From NCBI RefSeq assembly GCF_018373095.1, contig NZ_JAHAHT010000046.1:1-12563 (forward strand): a DNA stretch of 12,563 nucleotides, read 5' to 3'. Shown in pieces: positions 6,543-12,563 of the stretch. Both the position numbers and the translations under genes were made by a program. Positions within the stretch are counted from its first letter, which is position 1. Each line of letters starts with the position of its first letter. The notes beneath the pieces are model-generated. The model was not told the origin of the DNA and made no database searches. It saw nothing but the letters and a program-made list of their open reading frames with translations. This DNA is from Haemophilus parahaemolyticus. GTDB lineage: Bacteria > Pseudomonadota > Gammaproteobacteria > Enterobacterales > Pasteurellaceae.

Positions 6543-7940
6543 ATGACTTTAAAATACGCAAAACCTGAATTGTTATCGCCTGCGGGCACGTTAAAAAATA
6601 TGCGATACGCTTTCGCTTATGGTGCAGATGCCGTTTATGCAGGGCAGCCTCGTTATAGTTTACGTGTGCGTAACAACGAATTTAACCACGCAAACCTTGA
6701 AATTGCGATTAAGGAAGCACATGAGCTTGGCAAAAAATTCTATGTGGTAGTGAATATTGCGCCGCATAACTCTAAGCTCAAAACCTTCATTAAAGATTTG
6801 CAAGTGGTTGTAGATATGAAACCCGATGCATTGATTATGTCAGACCCTGGCTTGATTATGCTTGTGCGTGAACATTTCCCTGATATGGACATTCACCTTT
6901 CCGTGCAAGCCAATGCGGTAAACTGGGCGACGGTAAAATTCTGGAAACAAATGGGCTTAACCCGCGTGATTTTATCGCGTGAACTCTCGCTAGAAGAAAT
7001 TGAAGAGATCCGCAAACAAGTGCCTGAGATGGAACTTGAAATTTTCGTGCACGGTGCGTTATGTATGGCGTATTCTGGTCGTTGCTTGCTTTCTGGCTAT
7101 ATTAACAAACGTGACCCAAACCAAGGCACTTGCACCAATGCTTGCCGTTGGGAATATAAAATGGAAGAGGGCAAATTGGATGACGTGGGCAATATTGTGC
7201 CGAAAGAAGATACGGTGCAAAAATACCAGCCTGAAATTGAAGTGACTAATGTTGCCCCAACGCTCGGCGAAGGTGCAGTGACGGATAAAGTGTTCCTTTA
7301 TACTGAAGCACAACGCCCAGATGAGCAAATGACAGCGTTCGAAGATGAGCATGGTACTTATTTTATGAACTCGAAAGATTTGCGTGCAGTCCAGCATGTA
7401 GAACGTTTAACGCAAATCGGTGTGCATTCTCTGAAAATTGAAGGGCGTACTAAATCGTTCTATTATTGTGCAAGAACAGCTCAAGTTTACCGTAAAGCAA
7501 TTGATGATGCTGCAGAGGGGAAACCATTTGATAAAAGCTTGTTAGATACGCTTGAAAGCCTAGCTCATCGAGGTTACACCGAAGGTTTCTTGCGTCGTCA
7601 TACGCATGATGAATATCAAAATTATGAATATGGTTATTCTATTTCTAAACGCCAACAATTCGTAGGAGAATTTACGGGCAAACGCAATGCAGAAGGTATG
7701 GCGGAAGTGGCGGTAAAAAATAAATTCCTAGTCGGTGATTCTGTTGAGATGATGACGCCAAAAGGCAATATTGTGTTTAAAATCGACCGCTTGTTAAACC
7801 GTAAAAATGAAAGTGTGGAAGCAGGGCTTGGTGATGGACACTTTGTTTTCTTAGATGTGCCTGCGGATATTGATTTAGATTTTGCGTTGTTGATGCGTAA
7901 TTTAACTGATACCAATACGAGAAATCCGCATAAAGCGTAA
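6543..7940 (+). CDS. trhP: tRNA 5-hydroxyuridine synthesis protein TrhP (YegQ, U32 family)
   Basis: Encodes 465 residues (E. coli YegQ about 453) from the ATG at 6543, with a weak purine-rich ribosome site (AGAG). The N-terminus PELLSPAGTLKNMRYAFAYGADAVYAGQPRYSLR is nearly identical to E. coli; a TIM-barrel-like U32 core follows. The U32 cysteine cluster is visible in GALCMAYSGRCLLSGY and GTCTNACRW (about residues 177-206), the type of site that holds an iron-sulfur cluster in related U32 proteins. Despite the old annotation as a U32 peptidase or collagenase, E. coli TrhP supports prephenate-dependent hydroxylation of U34 in tRNA, the first step to cmo5U/mcmo5U. About seven residues are inserted after DDVGNIVPK relative to E. 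coli. It stands alone, divergent from the cytochrome gene and convergent with grcA. Confidence 0.94.
   Translation: MTLKYAKPELLSPAGTLKNMRYAFAYGADAVYAGQPRYSLRVRNNEFNHANLEIAIKEAHELGKKFYVVVNIAPHNSKLKTFIKDLQVVVDMKPDALIMSDPGLIMLVREHFPDMDIHLSVQANAVNWATVKFWKQMGLTRVILSRELSLEEIEEIRKQVPEMELEIFVHGALCMAYSGRCLLSGYINKRDPNQGTCTNACRWEYKMEEGKLDDVGNIVPKEDTVQKYQPEIEVTNVAPTLGEGAVTDKVFLYTEAQRPDEQMTAFEDEHGTYFMNSKDLRAVQHVERLTQIGVHSLKIEGRTKSFYYCARTAQVYRKAIDDAAEGKPFDKSLLDTLESLAHRGYTEGFLRRHTHDEYQNYEYGYSISKRQQFVGEFTGKRNAEGMAEVAVKNKFLVGDSVEMMTPKGNIVFKIDRLLNRKNESVEAGLGDGHFVFLDVPADIDLDFALLMRNLTDTNTRNPHKA
7785..7794 (-). repeat. DNA uptake signal sequence inside trhP
   Basis: Read on the - strand this is a perfect ACAAGCGGTC followed by GATTTTAAA, the A. 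pleuropneumoniae/Mannheimia-type uptake signal with its AT-rich tail. It is the best copy in the window and the main evidence for the uptake-signal subtype. Confidence 0.85.
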
Positions 7941-7948
7941 CCATAAAT

Positions 7949-7977
7949 CTCCTTCTTCCGCTTTTCTAAAGAGGGAG
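7949..7977. other. Weak hairpin just after trhP
   Basis: CTCCTTCT (7949-7956) can pair with AGAGGGAG (7970-7977), eight pairs including one wobble, with a 13-base loop. No T run follows, so it is not a terminator by itself, but it may help shield the trhP mRNA 3' end. Confidence 0.3.
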
Positions 7978-7981
7978 GTAT

Positions 7982-8020
7982 AAAAAAGCTAACTAGAATA
8001 TTCCAGTTAGCTTTCTTTTA
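7982..8020. terminator. Bidirectional terminator between trhP and grcA
   Basis: AAGCTAACT (7986-7994) and AGTTAGCTT (8005-8013) form a 9-bp stem, extended by GAAT/ATTC after one mismatch. A T-rich run (TTTCTTTT) follows on the + strand and six A precede on the left, giving a T run on the - strand. It can end both convergent genes. Confidence 0.85.
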
Positions 8021-8041
8021 ATTTAACAATCTAGCTCGTAA

Positions 8042-8428
8042 TTATAGGCTTTCAGTGAAAGTACGAGTAATTACATCGCGTTGTTGTTCTGGAGTTAATG
8101 AGTTGAAACGAACTGCATAACCAGAAACACGGATAGTTAATTGTGGGTATTTTTCTGGGTGTTTAACTGCATCTTCTAAAGTTTCACGACGTAAAACGTT
8201 TACGTTTAAGTGTTGACCACCTTCAACTTTGATAGTTGGAGCGACGTTTACAGGCACTTCGCGGTATGCGATTTGACCTAATTCGCTGATTGCAACAACT
8301 TGGTCTTCTTTGTAAGCGTCGCCTTTAGCAGCGATACAACGAGCTTCGTTTTTCTCGTCATCTAATAACCAGAAAGAGTTTAATAAGTTGCTGTTTGTTG
8401 ATTCAGTAATTTGAACACCTTTAATCAT
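8042..8428 (-). CDS. grcA: GrcA (YfiD), autonomous glycyl-radical cofactor for pyruvate formate-lyase
   Basis: Encodes 128 residues (E. coli 127) on the - strand; AGGAG (bases 8436-8440) lies 7 bp before the ATG. The C-terminal half, from VEGGQHLNVNVLRRETLEDA to the end, is almost identical to E. coli YfiD and to the C-terminus of PflB. The radical-bearing glycine is Gly103 in RVSGYAVRF. GrcA is a stand-in glycyl-radical domain: when oxygen cleaves PflB at its glycine, GrcA binds the truncated enzyme, is activated by PflA and restores activity. The N-terminus (MIKGVQITESTNSNLLNSFW) is typical. It is monocistronic, with its own promoter at 8506-8511 and the terminator at 7982-8020. In E. coli it is induced by low oxygen and acid; I could not find a convincing FNR site here. 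Confidence 0.97.
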   Translation of the reverse strand: MIKGVQITESTNSNLLNSFWLLDDEKNEARCIAAKGDAYKEDQVVAISELGQIAYREVPVNVAPTIKVEGGQHLNVNVLRRETLEDAVKHPEKYPQLTIRVSGYAVRFNSLTPEQQRDVITRTFTESL

Positions 8429-8474
8429 TTTAAGACTCCTAGTATAAGAAATTGAAAATAAACTATAAAAAAAT

Positions 8475-8487
8475 TTGAAAGATTCAA
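8475..8487. promoter_or_regulatory. Palindrome in the grcA leader (possible regulator site)
   Basis: TTGAA-AGA-TTCAA is a perfect inverted repeat of 5-bp arms. It resembles an FNR site in its outer bases, but the spacing is 13 rather than 14 bp and the inner bases differ. It lies just downstream of the predicted grcA start point, where a repressor or mRNA structure could act. Assignment to a regulator is uncertain. Confidence 0.25.
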
Positions 8488-8500
8488 CTTTTTTTGAATG

Positions 8501-8515
8501 GGGGCATTATACCCC
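8501..8515 (-). promoter_or_regulatory. grcA promoter, perfect -10 inside a G4/C4 palindrome
   Basis: On the - strand the -10 hexamer is a perfect TATAAT (bases 8506-8511), flanked by GGGG and CCCC that can pair with each other. There is no TTGACA-like -35 at 16-18 bp, suggesting activator dependence, as expected for a gene induced by oxygen limitation. The start point would be near 8499, giving a leader of about 70 nt. Confidence 0.6.
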
Positions 8516-8540
8516 TATCGAGATAGAAAGCGATAAAAAT

Positions 8541-8570
8541 TTGAACATTTTTTACAAAAGTAGCTTTAAT
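8541..8570 (+). promoter_or_regulatory. Candidate ung-glnD promoter
   Basis: TTGAAC (8541-8546) and TTTAAT (8565-8570) are 18 bp apart and about 60 bp before the ung ATG. Both hexamers are partial matches in an AT-rich stretch, so this is tentative. No other promoter is obvious between grcA and ung. Confidence 0.3.
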
Positions 8571-8629
8571 TGAGTAAAAATAATACAGTTTATGTGTTTA
8601 TATGCATTAGTTACGCACAAGAGGTTATT

Positions 8630-9301
8630 ATGAAAACGTGGAAAGAGGCCATTGGCGAAGAAAAAGAGAAACCTTATTTTCAACAAATTTTGCAACAAGT
8701 ACACCAAGCTCGACACGCAGGTATCACCATCTACCCGCCACAAAATGAAGTTTTTAGTGCTTTTTCTCTGACTGAATTTAACCAAGTGAAAGTCGTGATT
8801 TTAGGGCAAGATCCCTACCACCGCCCAAATCAAGCCCACGGCTTATCTTTTTCGGTCAAACCACCCGTCGCTCCGCCTCCATCGCTTATCAACATTTATA
8901 AAGAGTTAGCAACAGATATTGAAGGTTTCGTTGTTCCAAGACACGGCTATTTGGTCGATTGGACGAAACAAGGCGTGCTGCTACTCAATACTGTGCTTAC
9001 CGTAGAGGAAGGTAAAGCTAATTCTCACGCCAATTGGGGATGGGAAACCTTTACGGACAAAGTGATCGCACAACTCAATGTACATCGTGAAAATATTGTT
9101 TTCTTACTTTGGGGAAGCCATGCACAGAAAAAAGGAGCGTTCATTGACCGCAATAAACATTGTGTTTTAACTGCTCCGCACCCATCACCTCTTGCTGCTC
9201 ATCGCGGCTTTTTCGGTTGCCATCATTTTTCTAAAGCAAATGAATATTTGAAAGCTCACGGAATGGCAGAGATCAACTGGCAATTACCGCTTGAGGTCTA
9301 A
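8630..9301 (+). CDS. ung: Uracil-DNA glycosylase, family 1
   Basis: Encodes 223 residues (E. coli 229) from the ATG at 8630 with AAGAGG at 5 bp; an in-frame TTG at 8570 would add 20 residues with no family counterpart. Motif A GQDPYH holds the water-activating Asp61, PPPSLINIYKEL is the Pro-rich loop, GVLLLN holds the uracil-reading Asn120, and HPSPLAAHRGFFG (His184 onward) is the Leu-intercalation loop. All catalytic elements are intact. The enzyme removes uracil from DNA (deaminated C or misincorporated dUMP) to begin base-excision repair in the cytoplasm. The stop codon is 2 bp before the glnD ATG, and the last codons carry the glnD ribosome site, so the two genes are very likely co-transcribed and possibly translationally coupled. 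Confidence 0.97.
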   Translation: MKTWKEAIGEEKEKPYFQQILQQVHQARHAGITIYPPQNEVFSAFSLTEFNQVKVVILGQDPYHRPNQAHGLSFSVKPPVAPPPSLINIYKELATDIEGFVVPRHGYLVDWTKQGVLLLNTVLTVEEGKANSHANWGWETFTDKVIAQLNVHRENIVFLLWGSHAQKKGAFIDRNKHCVLTAPHPSPLAAHRGFFGCHHFSKANEYLKAHGMAEINWQLPLEV

Positions 9302-9303
9302 AG

Positions 9304-11850
9304 ATGAATCTGAAAGAGCATCTCTCTCAATTTAATATTGAGCAAAACGCCCTGTTTGCATCAGCCGATATCATGGCTCTACTGCATCAACGCAGCGATT
9401 TTTATGATCAAATGTTACTTCACCTTTGGCAAGATTTCGGTTTTACTGAACGGCAAGATCTTAGCTTAATTGCTGTTGGTGGGTATGGTCGCCGTGAAAT
9501 GTTCCCTCTCTCCGATTTGGATATTCTCGTTCTTACCGAAAATCCATTAGACGAGCAAACTCACGCCAAATTAAATGAGCTTTTCAACCTGCTGTGGGAT
9601 GCTAAATTACAAGTAGGGGCGAGCATTCGCACTTTGCAAGAGTGTTTAGACATCGGTAAGCAAGAGCTTTCGGTTGCAACCAATATGTATGAAGGACGTT
9701 TTTTATACGGTAATACTGAGCTTTGGCATCGTCTTGTTGAAGCTCTTTTTCAAGATGATTTCTGGGCAACGCCCGACTTTTTCCAAGCCAAAATGGCAGA
9801 AAAAGAAGAGCGTTACGCCCGTTATCACAATACGAGCTACAACCTTGAACCCGATCTTAAGCATAGTCCAGGTGGACTTCGCGATCTGCATTTAGTGCTT
9901 TGGATTATGCTACGTCATTATGGTGCACGTAGTTTTGATGCACTCTTTAACAAAGGCTTGCTTTTTCCTGAAGAATATCAAGAACTTAAACAAGCGGAGA
10001 ACGTACTTTTCCGAATGCGATTTGCGTTGCATACGCAGCTCAAACGCTACGATAACCGTTTACGCTTTGATCGCCAATTACAACTTAGCGAATTGCTTGG
10101 CTATCATGGTGAAGGCAACCAGCCCGTTGAAGCAATGATGCGAACCTTTTTCCAAGCAACGCAATCGATTTCGCAGCTTAGCCAGCTTTTGCTAAATAGC
10201 GTGAAACAGCGTGTTTTAGGCTTACAAAATAGTGCAGAAAAACAACCGCTTGATGAACATTTCTATCTACAAAATCAGCAAATAGCGGTGGAAAATCATC
10301 GTATTTTTGCAAAACAGCCCGAAACGATTCTGGATCTTTTCTATCATTTAACGCAACACCCTGAATGGCAGGTTGATCCGATGACGTTACGTTATCTTCG
10401 TATCGCTCTTCAAAAACGCCAGCAGCCATTGTGCGAATTACCAGAAGCACGAAGCCGTTTTATCCAAATTATTCAGCAGCCACAAATGGTTAAAAATGCG
10501 ATTGTGCCGATGCATCAATTAGGTGTGCTTTCGGCTTATTTCCCCGCGTGGCAAGGTATTACAGGGTTGATGCAGTTTGATATGTTCCACATTTATACGG
10601 TCGATGAACACACCGTTCGAGTAATGTTAAAGCTCGAAAGTTTTCTTGATGAACAGACCAAAGCTATTCATCCACTTTGTCATCAAATTTTCGCCGCTTG
10701 TACGCATAAGCCGTTGGTTTATTTGGCTGCATTGTTGCACGATATTGCGAAAGGCCGTGAAGGCGATCACGCAGAGAATGGAGCGGTGGATATGTACGAT
10801 TTTGCTCGCCTACACGGATTCGATGAGAGCCAATCTAAGCAAATGGCGTGGTTGGTAAAAGAGCATTTGACGATGTCGATCACCGCTCAACGCCGTGATA
10901 TTCACGATCCTAATGTGGTGCAGACTTTTGCAGAAATTGTGGAAAATCAGACCGCTTTAAGCGATTTGGTTTGCCTCACGGTAGCGGACATTTGTGCCAC
11001 TAATGAAACCCTTTGGAACGACTGGAAACGCACGCTGCTTTCACAACTTTTCGAGTTCACCACTCAGCAACTTGCTGAGCAATTGGACTACAAAAAAGAG
11101 GCAGAAAACAATCAAGCTGAAGCCTTAGAAATTATGAAATTGGCACTGACGCCTTCTCAGCACAAGCGTTTGGCAATCTATTGGGCGAATGGGGCAGAAA
11201 GTTATTTTTTACGTAATAAACCCACTCAACTCGTGTGGCACGCCTTGGCATTACTCAAGCAAAATCAACTGCCATTGGTATTAGTTTCCAACGAATACGC
11301 TCGTGGAGCAACGGAGATCTTTATCCATTGCGAAGATCAAAAGCAACTTTTTGCTCGCATTGCGAATACGTTGAGCAAGAAAAAAATTAGCATTCACGAC
11401 GCTCAAATTATCACTAGCCAGAATGATCTTGTTTTCGACAGTTTTATCGTTACTGAGCAGAATGGACAGGCTTTGGATGGAATCCGTTGCGAGCAAATTC
11501 AACAAGCCTTGCAGAAAGAGCTTACTGAACCGCAGACCAAACCTTTTGCCGTGGTGAAAAAACCAATAAAACATCAAACCTTTAAACGCAAAACGAAAGT
11601 CCGTTTTTTAGCAAACTCTAACCAAAATCAGACCGCTTTTGAGCTGTTTACGCTAGATCGAGAAGGCTTATTAGCACAAGTGAGCCAAATTTTCAATCAA
11701 CTCAATTTAGTTCTGATTAACGCGAAAATTACTACCATCGGTGAACGCGTGGAGGATTTTTTTGTAGTAAGTACGCAGGAAAATCAAGCACTTACGGATG
11801 AAATGAAAAAAGAGCTGAAGCAGATTATTGTGAGAGAATTGGATTTGTAA
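9304..11850 (+). CDS. glnD: Bifunctional PII uridylyltransferase/uridylyl-removing enzyme GlnD
   Basis: Encodes 848 residues (E. coli 890). Order of domains: nucleotidyltransferase with GGYGRREMFPLSDLD (residues 59-73, metal-binding Asp71 and Asp73); helical linker with LEPDLKHSPGGLRDLH; HD hydrolase with LLHDIAKGREGDH (His479-Asp480); two ACT domains at about 670-740 and 775-848, the second starting at FELFTLDREGLLAQV. Both catalytic centres look intact. GlnD senses glutamine through the ACT domains: at low glutamine it uridylylates PII (GlnB/GlnK), at high glutamine it removes UMP, setting glutamine synthetase activity and NtrBC signalling. GAGG at 9293-9296, inside the end of ung, is the ribosome site, 7 bp from the ATG. 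The pairing of a repair enzyme with a nitrogen sensor is probably an operon of convenience. Confidence 0.97.
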   Translation: MNLKEHLSQFNIEQNALFASADIMALLHQRSDFYDQMLLHLWQDFGFTERQDLSLIAVGGYGRREMFPLSDLDILVLTENPLDEQTHAKLNELFNLLWDAKLQVGASIRTLQECLDIGKQELSVATNMYEGRFLYGNTELWHRLVEALFQDDFWATPDFFQAKMAEKEERYARYHNTSYNLEPDLKHSPGGLRDLHLVLWIMLRHYGARSFDALFNKGLLFPEEYQELKQAENVLFRMRFALHTQLKRYDNRLRFDRQLQLSELLGYHGEGNQPVEAMMRTFFQATQSISQLSQLLLNSVKQRVLGLQNSAEKQPLDEHFYLQNQQIAVENHRIFAKQPETILDLFYHLTQHPEWQVDPMTLRYLRIALQKRQQPLCELPEARSRFIQIIQQPQMVKNAIVPMHQLGVLSAYFPAWQGITGLMQFDMFHIYTVDEHTVRVMLKLESFLDEQTKAIHPLCHQIFAACTHKPLVYLAALLHDIAKGREGDHAENGAVDMYDFARLHGFDESQSKQMAWLVKEHLTMSITAQRRDIHDPNVVQTFAEIVENQTALSDLVCLTVADICATNETLWNDWKRTLLSQLFEFTTQQLAEQLDYKKEAENNQAEALEIMKLALTPSQHKRLAIYWANGAESYFLRNKPTQLVWHALALLKQNQLPLVLVSNEYARGATEIFIHCEDQKQLFARIANTLSKKKISIHDAQIITSQNDLVFDSFIVTEQNGQALDGIRCEQIQQALQKELTEPQTKPFAVVKKPIKHQTFKRKTKVRFLANSNQNQTAFELFTLDREGLLAQVSQIFNQLNLVLINAKITTIGERVEDFFVVSTQENQALTDEMKKELKQIIVRELDL
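10950..10958 (-). repeat. Uptake-signal core inside glnD
   Basis: GACCGCTTT, the reverse complement of AAAGCGGTC. A second copy of the same form is at 11631-11640. Weaker cores are at 9286 (the ung end) and 10245. Confidence 0.55.
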
Positions 11851-11853
11851 CTC

Positions 11854-11873
11854 TAGGGGGATAAATTCCCCTA
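11854..11873. repeat. Short palindromic element right after glnD
   Basis: TAGGGG (11854-11859) and CCCCTA (11868-11873), extendable with a wobble pair and an A-T pair to leave a TAAA loop. It begins 4 bp after the glnD stop. Its TAGGG...CCCTA(C) ends match the larger element at 2159-2220, suggesting one family of interspersed palindromes. It has no T run, but may act as a transcript-end hairpin for glnD. Confidence 0.55.
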
Positions 11874-11903
11874 CAAACAACCAAGAAAAAAGATTTTCTC
11901 ATA

Positions 11904-11909
11904 TATAAT
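11904..11909 (+). promoter_or_regulatory. Candidate -10 element for hsdM
   Basis: A perfect TATAAT in the glnD-hsdM gap, without a recognisable -35 at 16-18 bp. It would give a leader of about 100 nt before the repeat tract. The leader could form an AT-rich 7-bp hairpin (GTTTTGT at 11917-11923 with ACAAAAC at 11933-11939). Confidence 0.3.
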
Positions 11910-12008
11910 AGCCACTGTTTTGTGCAGAGAAAACAAAACTCAGCCTCACAAAAATGCTGTAACTTTAATCAATTAAACCATAAATCATTGTTTTTATTCA
12001 TCTTTTTT

Positions 12009-12012
12009 AGGA
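12009..12012 (+). promoter_or_regulatory. Ribosome-binding site ahead of the hsdM repeat tract
   Basis: AGGA at 12009-12012 ends exactly 9 bp before the ATA codon at 12022 and just before the repeats. It is the only convincing ribosome site between glnD and the HsdM coding region, which supports translation starting upstream of the repeats. No ATG, GTG or TTG lies at the right distance in an open frame. Confidence 0.45.
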
Positions 12013-12023
12013 ATTTGTAGTAT

Positions 12024-12563
12024 AACGACAAACGACAAACGACAAACGACAAACGACAAACGACAAACGACAAACGACAAACGACAAACGACAAATCTGG
12101 TGACCAGATCCTCGCTCAGTCATTTTTAAATGAATTAGACGAAAAACTCTGGTCATCTGCTGATAAACTCCGTCAACAACTTGATTCCGCCAATTATAAA
12201 CATATCGTTCTTGGTCTTATCTTTTTAAAATACATTTCTGATAATTTTACCCATCAACAGGAAAAAATTCAGGCAGAACTCTCCGATGCGGAAAACCCCC
12301 TCTATCTTGACCGCACTTTTTTTGATACTGAAGAAGAGTATCAAGAAGCCTTAACTGCAGAACTAGAAAACCGTGATTATTACACCGCGGATAACGTATT
12401 TTGGGTGCCAGCTTCAGCCCGTTGGCAAGCCTTACAAGAAGTCTCTATTCTCAACACTGGGGCAGAATTGCCTTGGAATATAGGAAAGGAGCGTGGGAAA
12501 TTTTCTGGCGTCGCCAAACTGATTGACGATGCCTTTGATGCTATTGAAAAAGACAACGAAAAA
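12024..12563 (+). CDS. hsdM: Type I restriction-modification methyltransferase subunit HsdM, N-terminal part, apparently phase-OFF (runs off the window)
   Basis: The frame open from 12021 reads the repeats as NDKRQTT units, then SGDQILAQSFLNELDEKLW and 156 uninterrupted codons to the window edge. LWSSADKLRQQLD, YKHIVLGLIFLKYISDNF, NVFWVPASARW and KLIDDAFDAIEKDNEK are the N-terminal helical domain (HsdM_N) of type I DNA methyltransferases. The SAM-binding and NPPF motifs would lie beyond the edge. HsdM with HsdS methylates adenine at a bipartite site, and adding HsdR gives restriction. In this frame a TAG at 12018-12020 blocks any upstream start, and the first canonical start codon is a GTG at 12405, inside the domain. 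With ten repeats the gene therefore seems not to be translated in full. Eight or eleven repeats would connect it to the only open upstream frame. hsdS and hsdR are not in view. Confidence 0.85.
12026..12095. repeat. Ten perfect tandem copies of a 7-bp repeat (CGACAAA) at the 5' end of hsdM
   Basis: Seventy bases of uninterrupted identical heptamers; with the preceding AA the unit can equally be read AACGACA. No unit contains a stop or start codon in the + frames. Because 3 units equal 7 codons, every frame gives the same repeating peptide, a permutation of RQTTNDK. Gain or loss of one unit shifts the frame by one base, so strand slippage would switch the downstream gene on and off. This is the classic simple-sequence contingency structure of Pasteurellaceae and other host-adapted bacteria. 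Confidence 0.95.
12096..12108. promoter_or_regulatory. 13-bp palindrome at the repeat/hsdM junction
   Basis: TCTGGT-G-ACCAGA immediately follows the last repeat unit (flanked by A and T, extending it to 15 bp). It shares its 12 fixed bases with the palindrome upstream of malT at 3225-3237. Here it encodes SGDQ of HsdM, so its conservation may be due to the protein rather than DNA binding. Confidence 0.3.
12309..12318 (-). repeat. Haemophilus-type DNA uptake signal inside hsdM
   Basis: GACCGCACTT, reverse complement AAGTGCGGTC, preceded on that strand by an A run. It matches the H. influenzae 9-mer AAGTGCGGT exactly, whereas the rest of the window carries AAGCGGTC-type signals. One chance occurrence of a 9-mer in this much DNA is not very improbable. 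Confidence 0.5.

Noticed and set aside
7059..7397. Open frame on the - strand inside trhP (112 codons)
   Set aside because: It lies opposite a highly conserved coding region with no independent ribosome site or family resemblance.
6543..7940. Secreted collagenase or U32 protease
   Set aside because: That is an old family label; near-identity to E. coli YegQ/TrhP, the cysteine cluster and the lack of a signal peptide point to tRNA modification.
8534..8548. FNR box at -41.5 of the grcA promoter
   Set aside because: I found no TTGAT-N4-ATCAA match there; only fragments of half-sites are present.
8570..8629. TTG at 8570 as the ung start
   Set aside because: It would add 20 hydrophobic/mixed residues before the normal MKTW-like start; AAGAGG precedes the ATG at 8630.
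11882..11899. Intrinsic terminator for glnD from AGAAAA/TTTTCT pairing
   Set aside because: The stem is only six A-T-rich pairs with no T run after it; too weak to call.
12026..12095. CRISPR array or centromere/origin iterons
   Set aside because: The units are 7 bp and contiguous with no spacers, and they run in frame-neutral fashion into a coding sequence; this is a simple sequence repeat.
12405..12563. Internal GTG as the true hsdM start
   Set aside because: It would discard about 100 residues of the conserved N-terminal domain and has no ribosome site.

Overview
The window reads as a chromosomal segment of a Pasteurellaceae bacterium (Gammaproteobacteria). All long proteins closely match, from memory, enterobacterial/Pasteurellaceae families: MalK, LamB, MalM, MalT, YegQ/TrhP, GrcA, Ung and GlnD. 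The AAGCGGT core of the Pasteurellaceae DNA uptake signal recurs about a dozen times on both strands, and its best copies read ACAAGCGGTC. That is the Actinobacillus pleuropneumoniae/Mannheimia-type signal rather than the Haemophilus influenzae type (AAGTGCGGT), so a relative of Mannheimia, Actinobacillus pleuropneumoniae or Bibersteinia is likely. The species cannot be fixed from the sequence alone.

Region 1 (1-6033) is a maltose/maltodextrin locus, all on the + strand: the 3' part of malK (transport ATPase), lamB (maltoporin), malM (periplasmic protein) and malT (maltotriose-responsive activator). malK-lamB-malM look like one operon. The lamB-malM gap holds an inverted pair of uptake signals and a long hairpin element. 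A strong terminator follows malM, and malT seems to have its own promoter, preceded by a perfect operator-like palindrome.

Region 2 (6015-8630) is housekeeping. A periplasmic cytochrome b562 gene on the - strand overlaps the end of malT. It is followed by trhP (tRNA wobble uridine hydroxylation), a bidirectional terminator, and grcA on the - strand (spare glycyl-radical domain for pyruvate formate-lyase) with a clear promoter.

Region 3 (8630-11850) is ung and glnD, two base pairs apart and probably co-transcribed: uracil excision repair and the uridylyltransferase sensor of nitrogen status.

Region 4 (11851-12563) is the most unusual part. Ten perfect tandem copies of a 7-bp unit (CGACAAA) lead directly into the N-terminal coding region of a type I restriction-modification methyltransferase (HsdM), which runs off the window. 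The unit length is not a multiple of 3, so slippage changes the reading frame, as expected of a phase-variable hsdM. With ten repeats the HsdM frame meets a stop just upstream and has no start, so the gene looks OFF as sequenced. No register upstream has an ATG, GTG or TTG; the only well-placed candidate is an ATA codon behind an AGGA ribosome-binding site. hsdM also carries the only Haemophilus-type uptake signal I noticed in the window, a hint of transfer from another Pasteurellaceae lineage.
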